The notes: a model not told the origin generated them from the sequence alone. Positions 5,908-12,642 are shown, numbered from the stretch's first letter. The stretch: 18,893 bases of DNA from UMGS1889 sp900556055 (GCA_902463265.1 CABQEV010000031.1:1-18893), one strand, 5' to 3'. Translations and numbers: made by a program.

Positions 5908-7569
5908 TCACCTGATTTTCATGTTCCCCGCAATGATGCCCGAAACAGGCGGCAGATAAGCCGAATATCCGTCCGATATGCGTGAAACGGACGCACCGTC
6001 AGCCGTGGCAATGAGTATCTCCGAGATATCGTCATCGGGGAAAAAATTCACGGTCTGCGGCGAAAGCGAGAAGTTCAGCAGCAGCTTCAGCGACTGTCCG
6101 CCGCCCGTTCTCCTGCCGACAAACACTGATTTGATACGGCTGTAATCACGCCATTCAAAGCTGTTTTCATCGTCTGTTTTCCACAGCAGCGGCGTGTTCA
6201 GATAAAACACGTTGAGCTGCCTGATATACTCGTGAAACGCCTTGTTTTCGGGCTTTCTGAGGATAGAAAGGTCCAGTCCGCCGTCCTCGCTCCACTCGCT
6301 GAATATGCCAAGCTCATTGCCCATGAACGACAGCTTTTTTCCTCGGAAGAAGGTCATGTAAAGATAAAGCAGACGCACCGATGCAAGCTTCTGCTCCTCG
6401 CTGCCGTACATTTTCATCGGCAGCGCACCCTTTTCATGCACGCATTCATCATGCGAAAGCGGCAGGATATAGGACGCATTATCCGCATAGCCTGCGGGAT
6501 CCATAAACGCATTGTCATACATAGGACGGTACCACACGGGTGCTGACATATATGCAAAAGTGTCGTTCATCCAGCCGAGATTCTGCTTATAATCGAAGCC
6601 GAATCCGCCGTCCTTCACGGGGACAGTCACCTTTTCGGATATCGAAGAATCCTCGGCGATAAGCATGAGCGGCGGAAAAAGCTTATGCAGTCCCTCTGTC
6701 AGCCCGCGCAGGAATTTTTCGCCGTCCGTGTCGTTCATATACTCAGAAACAGCGTCGATGCGAAGTCCGTCGGCATGATATCTGTCCGCCGCAAAAGCCG
6801 CCGCAGACTGCAAAAAGCTGCGCACATACGGACTCTTCACATTAAATCCCGGACTTCCCCACGGCGATATCTCACCGCCGTAAACGACATTGTCCGCATG
6901 GTCGAGTGCCCATTCATCAGCCGCAAAATGCACAAGCGAAAGGTCGAATATCACGCCTATGCCATTCGCATGGCAGGCATCGACAAAGCCTTTCAGCTCA
7001 TCGGGCGTGCCGAAAGCGGGACAGGTGCAGAAATACCCGCTCGACTGATATCCCCATGAATTCGGGTTCGGGTGGCAGGTCACGGGCATAAGCTCGATGT
7101 GCGTATAGCCCATCTCTCGGGCATACGGCACAAGCTCGTCACGAAGCACGGAAAATCCGCTGTTTTTCCGCCAAGAGCCTGCATGCACCTCATAAATGTT
7201 CATCGGCTTGTCATGGCAGAGCGTGCGGTTTTTAAGCCATTCGCCGTCCGTCCACGAAAAATCTTCCGTGCAGACCTTTGAGCCGTTTTTCGGGATATCC
7301 GCCGACATAAATGCATAAGGATCGGCTTTTCTGATCGTTTCGCCCGTTTTCAGCGTGACCTCTTCGCGGTATTCGCCGATATTTTCATCTGTAATATACC
7401 GAAAAGATCCGTCTCCCATATCGGTACAGGGGACGGATCTTCCGCCGAAGCATATCGAAACCTTTTCTGCATTCGGCTCGTAGAATGTGAAGCTCAGACC
7501 GTCACCGCACGGATGACAGCCCAGCGTTTTATATGCGTCAAAGGATCTTCCTGTCAGAATATTGTTCAT
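5908..7569 (-). CDS. Glycogen branching enzyme-like GH13 protein
   Basis: The 553-residue protein has an N-terminal CBM48-like beta-sandwich (LSFTFYEPNAEKVSICFGG, about residues 22-90), a GH13 barrel (about 115-460) and a short C-terminal beta domain. The catalytic residues are present: Asp272 nucleophile (DGLRIDAVSEY), Glu306 acid/base (LIAEDSS) and Asp374 (LPLSHDECVHEKG). The LPLSHDE..H.KG motif points to 1,4-alpha-glucan branching enzymes. Region I reads DLSLVHFAADEWALDHAD where classic GlgB has DWVPGHF, as in the atypical clostridial branching-enzyme-like group; the protein is also shorter than the 620-730 residues of classic GlgB. The ATG lies 10 bp after azlD, whose stop codon overlaps the AAGGAG of this gene, so they should be cotranscribed. 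Only a weak hairpin follows, without a T-run. Confidence 0.85.
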   Translation of the reverse strand: MNNILTGRSFDAYKTLGCHPCGDGLSFTFYEPNAEKVSICFGGRSVPCTDMGDGSFRYITDENIGEYREEVTLKTGETIRKADPYAFMSADIPKNGSKVCTEDFSWTDGEWLKNRTLCHDKPMNIYEVHAGSWRKNSGFSVLRDELVPYAREMGYTHIELMPVTCHPNPNSWGYQSSGYFCTCPAFGTPDELKGFVDACHANGIGVIFDLSLVHFAADEWALDHADNVVYGGEISPWGSPGFNVKSPYVRSFLQSAAAFAADRYHADGLRIDAVSEYMNDTDGEKFLRGLTEGLHKLFPPLMLIAEDSSISEKVTVPVKDGGFGFDYKQNLGWMNDTFAYMSAPVWYRPMYDNAFMDPAGYADNASYILPLSHDECVHEKGALPMKMYGSEEQKLASVRLLYLYMTFFRGKKLSFMGNELGIFSEWSEDGGLDLSILRKPENKAFHEYIRQLNVFYLNTPLLWKTDDENSFEWRDYSRIKSVFVGRRTGGGQSLKLLLNFSLSPQTVNFFPDDDISEILIATADGASVSRISDGYSAYLPPVSGIIAGNMKIR

Positions 7570-7579
7570 TCAATTCTCC

Positions 7580-7894
7580 TTATAAAAATGCAATTATGCG
7601 TTCTGTAATGAAAACTGCTGCTGCGGATATCAGCGCAACGGGCAGAAGGCCCATCTTCTTGAAGGAAAGGATCAGCGCCGTAACGCAGCCGACTATCGAC
7701 GAAACAAGGCTTGCGCAGGACGTGAACACCGCAGGGAATATCATCGCCGAAAGCACGCCGTAGGGCATATATTTCAGGAAGGAAAGCACGAATTTGTTCT
7801 CGATCTTTTTGCGGAATATCAGCACAGGCAGAACTCTCGGCAGATAGCTGACAGCCGCCATCACGATCACAACGCCTATCATGTAGCCTGTCAT
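7580..7894 (-). CDS. azlD: AzlD-family branched-chain amino acid exporter subunit
   Basis: This is a 104-residue membrane protein with three to four hydrophobic segments. It has the family pattern: an N-terminal helix with VVIVMAAVSYLPRVLPVLIF, then LSFLKYMPYGVLSAMIFPAVF and a Gly/Ala-rich helix. AzlD is the small partner of AzlC; in Bacillus subtilis the pair gives 4-azaleucine resistance and related pairs export branched-chain amino acids. Its start overlaps the azlC stop by 4 bp (ATGA), the usual coupling for this pair. Its stop codon forms part of the Shine-Dalgarno of the next gene (TAAGGAG). Confidence 0.93.
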   Translation of the reverse strand: MTGYMIGVVIVMAAVSYLPRVLPVLIFRKKIENKFVLSFLKYMPYGVLSAMIFPAVFTSCASLVSSIVGCVTALILSFKKMGLLPVALISAAAVFITERIIAFL

Positions 7895-8634
7895 ACTGTT
7901 TCCTCCTTGCGCTTTTTATCCTCGGGGATCTCGGTATCTTCGGAGGTATCGGGGGCAAGCCATGCGCCGAGCGCAGCCATTGATACGCCGCTTATGATTA
8001 TCACCCAGCCGCTGCTTACATGGCTTAGGAACGGCACATATTTGAATATGCATGACACCGCAGCAGCGCCGAGAACTATCAGCAGCACAGGTTTTGATTC
8101 GGACGCAGGCGGCACGATTATCGCAATGAACATCGCATAAAGCGCAATTCCGAGTGCAGAGATCACCGACTCGGGGAACAGGCTTCCGCAGACCGCGCCG
8201 AGTGCAGTTCCGCCTACCCAGCCCGCATATGAGCAGAGTATCAGCCCCGCCATATAAGCAGGCGAAAGGCTGTCTGTCTGTCGGACGGCAACAGCGTATA
8301 TCTCATCGGTTATTCCGAAAGCCGTAAGAAGTCGCTTTCTCATTGGGTAATTCTCGCAGAATTTCTGCGAAACGGAAAGCGACATCAGCATATAGCGAAG
8401 ATTTATTATCAGCACGGTGAATGCTATCTCGGATATTGCCGCTCCTGCCGCAGCAAGCTCCATGCCCGCAAACTGACCTGTGCCTGTGAGGTTAGTAACT
8501 GAAATAAGGATAGGGAAAATTATCGGGAATCCTCTCTCGGCGGCGATCATGCCGAAAGCGAAGGAAACCGAAAAATATCCCAGACAAATAGGTATCCCGT
8601 GGGTAAATCCCTGACGGAACGTCAAGCTGCTCAT
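7891..8634 (-). CDS. azlC: AzlC-family branched-chain amino acid exporter
   Basis: This is a 247-residue integral membrane protein of the AzlC/YgaZ family, normal in length. Typical features are the N-terminal FRQGFTHGIPICLGYFSVSFAFG segment, the NLTGTGQFAGMELAAAG phrase, and NLRYMLMSLSVSQKF followed by GITDEIYAVAV. Together with AzlD it should export branched-chain amino acids or their analogues across the cytoplasmic membrane. The C-terminus ends in a charged tail (EDTEIPEDKKRKEET). The ATG at 8634 follows GGGAG at 9 bp. The gene leads an operon with azlD and a GH13 gene, behind a promoter with an extended -10. The leader is short, with no T-box or other leader RNA. Confidence 0.95.
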   Translation of the reverse strand: MSSLTFRQGFTHGIPICLGYFSVSFAFGMIAAERGFPIIFPILISVTNLTGTGQFAGMELAAAGAAISEIAFTVLIINLRYMLMSLSVSQKFCENYPMRKRLLTAFGITDEIYAVAVRQTDSLSPAYMAGLILCSYAGWVGGTALGAVCGSLFPESVISALGIALYAMFIAIIVPPASESKPVLLIVLGAAAVSCIFKYVPFLSHVSSGWVIIISGVSMAALGAWLAPDTSEDTEIPEDKKRKEETV

Positions 8635-8669
8635 TTTACATATCTCCCGTAAATTTTTTCACGAAATCC

Positions 8670-8678
8670 ATTGTAACA
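8670..8678 (-). promoter_or_regulatory. Extended -10 promoter of the azlCD operon
   Basis: The minus strand reads TGTTACAAT (TGn plus TACAAT), with the start expected near 8662 and a leader of about 28 nt. No good -35 is visible, which is acceptable for an extended -10 promoter. Confidence 0.5.
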
Positions 8679-8721
8679 GCAAAGAATGAACCTATGCCAT
8701 ATAATATATTAAGTGAAAATT

Positions 8722-8755
8722 AAAAAATCCTGCGGACACCTTTGCGCCCGCAGGA
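8722..8755 (-). terminator. Intrinsic terminator of the amino acid-binding protein gene
   Basis: A perfect 8-bp stem TCCTGCGG/CCGCAGGA (8728-8755) is followed on the minus strand by six T. It separates the binding-protein gene from azlC. Confidence 0.9.
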
Positions 8756-8776
8756 CTTGATCACTATCCGAAAAAA

Positions 8777-9670
8777 TTATTCGCCGATAACGGTAACGTC
8801 GCTGCCGAACCACTTTGTGGAGATCTCGCCGAGCTTGCCGTCAGCCTTCATATCGTTCAGAGTGTTCTGTACTTCATCTCTGAGAGCCTGATCGCCCTTG
8901 CGGAATCCGATAGCGTACTCCTCCTCATAGAGAACATCGCTCAGAACTCTGTAATCCTTCTGCTTTTCTGTGATGAAATAGTTAGCAACAACTGAATCTA
9001 GGAATACAGCGTCAACGCCGTTTGCATCAAGATCCATGAATGCTGTAACGTTGTCGTCATAGCCTGCGATAGAACCTGCCTTAGCAGCAAAATCGGAAGC
9101 CTCGAGGATCTCCTGAGCGGAAGAACCGTTCTGAACTGCGATGTTCTTGCCCTCAAGGTCAGCCTGAGACTGATAATCGGAGCTGCCGAGAACAACGAAT
9201 ACCATGTCATTCTTCAGGTAAGGATCGGAAAGGTTCATAGCTTCCTTTCTCTCCTCGTTGATGGACATACCGTTCCAAATGCAGTCGATATTGCCCGAAT
9301 CAAGCTCCATCTGCTTTGAATCCCAAGCGATAGGCTGGATAACAAGCTCAACGCCCATTCTGGAAGCAACTTCCTTAGCACAGTCGATATCGAAGCCGAC
9401 GATCTCGTTGTTTTCATCGCGGAAGCCCATAGGAGGGAAGCTGTCGTCCAGGCCAAGGATAAACTTGCCGTTAGCCTTTACGTTTTCGAGGGACTTATCC
9501 TCAGCGGAAGCTGCCTCAGTATCGCCCTCAGCTGCGGTCTCACCGTCAGCGGCTGCTGTTGTTTCTGCTGCTGTTGTCTCAGCGGAATCGCCCGAGCTGC
9601 TGCAGCCTGCGAGCATTGCTGTCATTGAAGCTGCTGCGAGAACAGCTGCTAAGATCTTCTTCATTTTCAT
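8777..9670 (-). CDS. Family 3 amino acid ABC transporter substrate-binding lipoprotein
   Basis: This is a 297-residue predicted lipoprotein that captures a polar amino acid for an ABC importer. The signal peptide ends in lipobox LAGC (Cys23), and an Ala/Thr/Glu linker runs to about residue 60. The SBP_bac_3 domain follows: KFILGLDDSFPPMGFRDENN, the signature EIVGFDIDCAKEVASRMG, WDSKQMELDSGNIDCIWNGM and KNIAVQNGSSAQEIL, ending TLNDMKADGKLGEISTKWFG. An in-frame ATG at 9679 sits only 1 bp from the AAGGAG, so the ATG at 9670 (10 bp from it) is preferred; the ATG at 9664 is also possible. No permease or ATPase gene lies nearby, and a terminator follows at once, so the partner genes must be elsewhere. 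Substrate cannot be told; the family includes glutamine, cystine and histidine binders. Confidence 0.94.
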   Translation of the reverse strand: MKMKKILAAVLAAASMTAMLAGCSSSGDSAETTAAETTAAADGETAAEGDTEAASAEDKSLENVKANGKFILGLDDSFPPMGFRDENNEIVGFDIDCAKEVASRMGVELVIQPIAWDSKQMELDSGNIDCIWNGMSINEERKEAMNLSDPYLKNDMVFVVLGSSDYQSQADLEGKNIAVQNGSSAQEILEASDFAAKAGSIAGYDDNVTAFMDLDANGVDAVFLDSVVANYFITEKQKDYRVLSDVLYEEEYAIGFRKGDQALRDEVQNTLNDMKADGKLGEISTKWFGSDVTVIGE

Positions 9671-9687
9671 AATTCTCATTCTCCTTG

Positions 9688-9777
9688 ATATGCCCGTTTA
9701 TCGGGCTGATATGCTATTGATTTAACACATTAACATTATATATCCTTTTGTGCGGAATGTAAAGAGAACGGGCATAT
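9688..9777. repeat. 11-bp inverted repeat bracketing the binding-protein promoter
   Basis: ATATGCCCGTT (9688-9698) and its exact reverse complement AACGGGCATAT (9767-9777) stand 68 bp apart, on either side of the promoter. A local hairpin, GCCCG-TTTAT-CGGGC (9692-9706), overlaps the inner copy within the leader. Because the outer copy is upstream of the -35, a DNA-level function such as looping would be needed for the long-range pairing. Confidence 0.5.
9735..9763 (-). promoter_or_regulatory. Promoter of the amino acid-binding protein gene
   Basis: On the minus strand: TTTACA (9758-9763), 17-bp spacer, TATAAT (9735-9740). The start is expected near 9728, giving a leader of about 58 nt. Confidence 0.82.
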
Positions 9778-9795
9778 TTTTGTGAAATTAGACAG

Positions 9796-9832
9796 AAAAA
9801 TCCGCCGCCTGCAAAGCTATCTTTCGGATTTT
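9796..9832 (-). terminator. Probable terminator of the S41 peptidase gene
   Basis: AAAATCCG/CGGATTTT (8 bp, 9797-9832) with an inner AAAG/CTTT pairing is followed on the minus strand by a run of T. It lies about 60 bp after the stop at 9891. CTTTCGG (9822-9828) can also pair with CCGAAAG (9857-9863), so the fold is not unique. Confidence 0.5.
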
Positions 9833-9890
9833 ACACTAAAACAACAGCGTATTTCCCGAAAGCTATGCAGACAGCGGGATCATGTTTTTG

Positions 9891-11579
9891 TCATGCGGCT
9901 TCTTTTGAAGCGTTTTCCTCGGCAAGTGCCAGAACATATTTCAGCTCTGTATCCCATTTCAGGCGGTTTTCATAAATAAGCGTGTCCCCGCCGTCCATGC
10001 GTATCTTTCTGTTGATCAGATAATCATCGGGTGTAAGCGTAACATAGATGTCAGGCTCTGTGCCGTAGATAGAATTGTCGTTCCCGTCGGAATTGAATGC
10101 AACGAACGGCGAATAGTTGAAAAGAAGTCCCGTTTCGGGCAGCAGGCTGCACATATAAGTCGGAGCGATGCCCTCGCCCATCGTATTTTCGCCGATCACG
10201 ACTGCAAGGTCATTCGTCTTGAAGTAATGCACAAACTCATCTGCCAGCGATGCGGAATTTCTTCCCGCAAGTATGTAGATGTTCCTGTCATTTTCCTTAT
10301 CGCCGCTGTATTCGCCGGTATATGAAGCAGATTCCGTGAATTTATACCATGGATATGTGCTGTCGGTGCTGAAAGGCAGTTCGTTTGCATTTATCCGCTG
10401 ATGCGAATAATAACAGCTCTCCCACAGGTCGCCGAAAGGATTTTTATTGTAATGATTAAGCTCGAGATAAGAAACATTTTCTATATTAAGCTCATCGGAA
10501 AACAGCGGCTCATAGATGTTTTCCTCCCAGAATCCCGTGATCCCGCCGCCGTTGTCACGCACATCGAGAATGATATTCGTACTGTCCGCATACTCTGCCA
10601 TCAGATCGTAAAGCTTTGTTCCCGAAAAATAATTGAAGCTCAGCAGATTGATATACAGCGTGTCACTCTCATCTATATATTCATACTCAAACGAATCGTC
10701 GTCAGCCTCCTGCATATCCGACTCAAAATCATAATCCTTCAGGTCGGAGCAGTAGAAGTACGCCTCATTTCCCGCAATGTCCTGCGCAAGGCTGTACCAG
10801 ACGGTTTTTTTGCATTCCGTTCCGTCGTCCATTGCCATAAGTGCGGTATGCTCCTCGCCTATTCCCGAGACATTCAGCGTAAATGAGTCACGGAATGCTT
10901 TGTTATTCTTGAAATCATAGCGGAGCTTTGTTGAGAACATATTCTTTTCCACGAAATCCGAAACAGGCTCGCCGTCAATTTCAAGTATTTCAGCGCCGTA
11001 CTCATTTCTGAGATCCATATCCATGTATTCAATATTCATGTAATGTCCGTCAGCGTAGAGATATATCAGCATATCGCTGTTTTCATAGTAATCCTTCATC
11101 TTTTCACCGAGATAATCATACCATGCGTCCGCCCTTCCCCTTACGTTCGGAGATGCAAGAGCATGTTCGGAATTGAAGCAGAGCGTCGAAAAATAATAGT
11201 TTCCCTGTGCATAATTCATATTTGTATGGCAGTTCGGGACATCTGCGCATATTCCCTCGAGAAGGCAGTAGAAATCAAATGCATTTTCGCAGTCTTCAGC
11301 CATCCTGCGGTAATCGTCCATCTTGTCCGCAAATGAATAGCCGAACACCTTTCTGCCATCTTCGATATTTGGTATGCCCGTCAGCAGAACGTCCGTAAAC
11401 TGGTCGAAATCCTTCATCAGCTTATCCTTTGAAGGCTCGGTGAATCCGATCTCCCTGTATGACACAGTGTCGATAAGATCGGCGATCTTCATGTCCCTGT
11501 TCGGAACGCAGTAAAAAATAAGTGCCGCAGCACCCAGAACAGCAGCAGTGCTGCCCGCAACTTTCATAAATGAAGCCAT
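9891..11579 (-). CDS. S41-family peptidase with atypical active site
   Basis: This is a 562-residue protein with an N-terminal membrane anchor or signal (about residues 6-25) and an extracytoplasmic remainder. A PDZ-like piece (YGAEILEIDGEPV) lies at about 194-206. The S41 core follows: TLYINLLSFNYFSGTKL, ILDVRDNGGG (338-346) and IYILAGRNSASLADEF with the nucleophile expected at Ser444. Aligned by spacing to E. coli Tsp (Ser430/Lys455), the lysine position falls on Glu469 in GENTMGEG, so the classic Ser-Lys dyad is incomplete. His118 in NCHTN resembles the N-terminal D-G-H-T motif of tricorn-like S41 enzymes, so a Ser-His mechanism is possible; otherwise it may be a binding protein. The ATG at 11579 has AAGGAAAGG 13 bp upstream. 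The gene is monocistronic. Confidence 0.88.
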   Translation of the reverse strand: MASFMKVAGSTAAVLGAAALIFYCVPNRDMKIADLIDTVSYREIGFTEPSKDKLMKDFDQFTDVLLTGIPNIEDGRKVFGYSFADKMDDYRRMAEDCENAFDFYCLLEGICADVPNCHTNMNYAQGNYYFSTLCFNSEHALASPNVRGRADAWYDYLGEKMKDYYENSDMLIYLYADGHYMNIEYMDMDLRNEYGAEILEIDGEPVSDFVEKNMFSTKLRYDFKNNKAFRDSFTLNVSGIGEEHTALMAMDDGTECKKTVWYSLAQDIAGNEAYFYCSDLKDYDFESDMQEADDDSFEYEYIDESDTLYINLLSFNYFSGTKLYDLMAEYADSTNIILDVRDNGGGITGFWEENIYEPLFSDELNIENVSYLELNHYNKNPFGDLWESCYYSHQRINANELPFSTDSTYPWYKFTESASYTGEYSGDKENDRNIYILAGRNSASLADEFVHYFKTNDLAVVIGENTMGEGIAPTYMCSLLPETGLLFNYSPFVAFNSDGNDNSIYGTEPDIYVTLTPDDYLINRKIRMDGGDTLIYENRLKWDTELKYVLALAEENASKEAA

Positions 11580-11594
11580 TTCAGCAATTTTACC

Positions 11595-11648
11595 TTTCCT
11601 TAGGAAAAAGCCGAATAATGCGAAGCGATTTATTCAGCGTTTCCTTAG
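11595..11648 (-). promoter_or_regulatory. Leader hairpin flanked by 9-bp direct repeats, overlapping the S41 ribosome binding site
   Basis: TTTCCTTAG occurs at 11595-11603 and 11640-11648, enclosing 36 bp with an imperfect palindrome whose arms are GCCGAATAA and TTATTCAGC. In the mRNA (minus strand) the downstream copy is part of the ribosome binding site AAGGAAAGG (11593-11601). The UUUCC encoded at 11603-11607 can pair either with GGAAA of the far copy, leaving the binding site free, or with GGAAA of the binding site itself. The same layout could be a tiny inserted element with a target duplication. Confidence 0.5.
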
Positions 11649-11704
11649 CATCAGACAGCTGCGGATATCACGCAAGTACGAACTCCGCAGTAATTGTTAT
11701 GATT

Positions 11705-11733
11705 ATTATACAGCATGATTATCAAAAAGTCAA
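11705..11733 (-). promoter_or_regulatory. Promoter of the S41 peptidase gene
   Basis: On the minus strand: TTGACT (11728-11733), 17-bp spacer, TATAAT (11705-11710). The leader would be about 119 nt, long for this window. The -35 region is identical over 15 bp to that of the HtrA-type gene. Confidence 0.88.
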
Positions 11734-11946
11734 CAATTATTTATATTTTTATCTGCAAATTATCGCAGAAATTGTTAACGGAACAGCATGGCATCAGATG
11801 TCCGAAAATCCGTCCAAAGTGTCGATTTTGGGACTTCTGCGGGGTACTGCCGACATCCGAAAAAGCAAAAATATATAACCGTTCCAAAAAGCCGGATAAA
11901 AATTTGTTCAAAATAATAAAATTTCTGATTAATTATCCGCAGAACC
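11734..11946. other. Gene-free stretch with nested inverted repeats
   Basis: This is the space between the divergent S41 and DUF1905 promoters. I see no credible gene here: the plus-strand open frames are short, have no ribosome binding site and resemble no protein. GATGTC (11797-11802) pairs with GACATC (11852-11857), and inside it GTCCAAA/TTTGGGAC (11812-11834) forms a bulged hairpin. On the minus strand TTTTCGGATGTC and TTTTCGGACATC are near-repeats. No promoter or terminator for a small RNA is evident. Confidence 0.35.
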
Positions 11947-11975
11947 TTGAAACCATTGGAAAAATGACTTATAAT
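11947..11975 (+). promoter_or_regulatory. Promoter of the DUF1905 gene
   Basis: TTGAAA (11947-11952), 17-bp spacer, TATAAT (11970-11975). The start is expected near 11982, with AGGAGG at 11997-12002. Confidence 0.85.
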
Positions 11976-12012
11976 AGAGGTATGTTCGGCGGGAGAAGGA
12001 GGTTAAAAATGC

Positions 12013-12282
12013 GTGCCGACTAAGTATATATTTACCGGAGAAATCAGAAGAGTTCCGAGGCTGAGCGGTGCTTTTGTTGAGATACCTCCGGAAATTACAT
12101 CGCACTTCATCAATACTGAAAAAATAAAAGCGAGAATTACTTTTGACGGAAAGATCACGGAAAATACCATCATTTCCAAGTTAATGTTTCCCGACTTTGT
12201 GATCGGAGTCACTGCAAACGTAAGACGAATGATCGACAAGAGCTGGGGCGACTGTGTGGAAATCGAATTCTGTGAGAGGTAA
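12013..12282 (+). CDS. DUF1905 domain protein
   Basis: This is an 89-residue cytoplasmic protein matching the small beta-barrel DUF1905 family: KYIFTGEIRR, then GAFVEIPPEI, a KARITFDGK strand and the closing GVTANVRRMIDKSWGDCVEIEF. Function is unknown; the family often occurs alone, or fused to YdeI-like domains that are missing here. The start is GTG at 12013, about 10 bp after AGGAGG. An ATG 4 bp upstream (12009) is in another frame and would give only MRAD before a stop. The gene abuts the convergent gene at 12283 with no spacer, so no terminator fits between them. Confidence 0.85.
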   Translation: MPTKYIFTGEIRRVPRLSGAFVEIPPEITSHFINTEKIKARITFDGKITENTIISKLMFPDFVIGVTANVRRMIDKSWGDCVEIEFCER

Positions 12283-12627
12283 TCACAGCATGATATAAGC
12301 AAGGGCAAGAAGCAGCTTCATATCTGCCTTTTCCTTGTACAGAAGATAGAGGATCAGCAGGATCAGGAGGCTGTCCTCTGAAGCAAAAACAGAAGAAACC
12401 AGATTTCTTGCTGCCGCTGCACCGTTTTCGGGTGCGGCGGCAGTCTTTTTTTCGGACGGTTTTTCCTTTGGTGACGGATCTACGGGCGGCTTCTGCGAAG
12501 AAACAGGCTCAAGCCGTGCGGGCGACTGGCTGCGCACCATACCCGAAGGCGGCATTCTCTGCGGTGCGGGACGCATATTCATGTTGTTCATCTGACGAAA
12601 ATACGGTCTGTTCCGCTGCTCGGGCAT
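12283..12627 (-). CDS. Small protein, disordered N-terminus and hydrophobic C-terminus
   Basis: The protein has 114 residues and I do not recognise its family. Residues 1-70 are Met/Pro/Arg/Gln/Ser-rich and probably disordered (MNMRPAPQRMPPSG, KPPVDPSPKEKPSEKK). Residues 71-114 are helical and hydrophobic: SEDSLLILLILYLLYKEK, then MKLLLALAYIML. They could form one or two short membrane-associated helices interrupted by a KEKAD turn. It is the last gene of a three-gene operon, 15 bp after its neighbour, with GGGGAGG 8 bp before the ATG. Its stop codon touches the stop of the convergent DUF1905 gene. Related Leu-rich tails occur in small clostridial proteins of unknown role. Confidence 0.78.
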   Translation of the reverse strand: MPEQRNRPYFRQMNNMNMRPAPQRMPPSGMVRSQSPARLEPVSSQKPPVDPSPKEKPSEKKTAAAPENGAAAARNLVSSVFASEDSLLILLILYLLYKEKADMKLLLALAYIML

Positions 12628-12642
12628 ACCTCTCGCCTCCCC

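Noticed and set aside
5895..5917. Possible terminator after the GH13 gene
   Set aside because: AATCAG/CTGATT brackets the stop codon with an 11-nt loop, but no T-run follows directly. The next T-run belongs to the htrA-type promoter region.
10401..10886. Plus-strand frame of 161 codons within the S41 gene
   Set aside because: It is antisense to a supported coding region and has no start signal or recognisable domain.
11570..12023. Two overlapping plus-strand frames of 102 codons each
   Set aside because: They lack ribosome binding sites, have low-quality composition and overlap promoters and the leader hairpin. The second merely ends with the MRAD triplets before the DUF1905 start.
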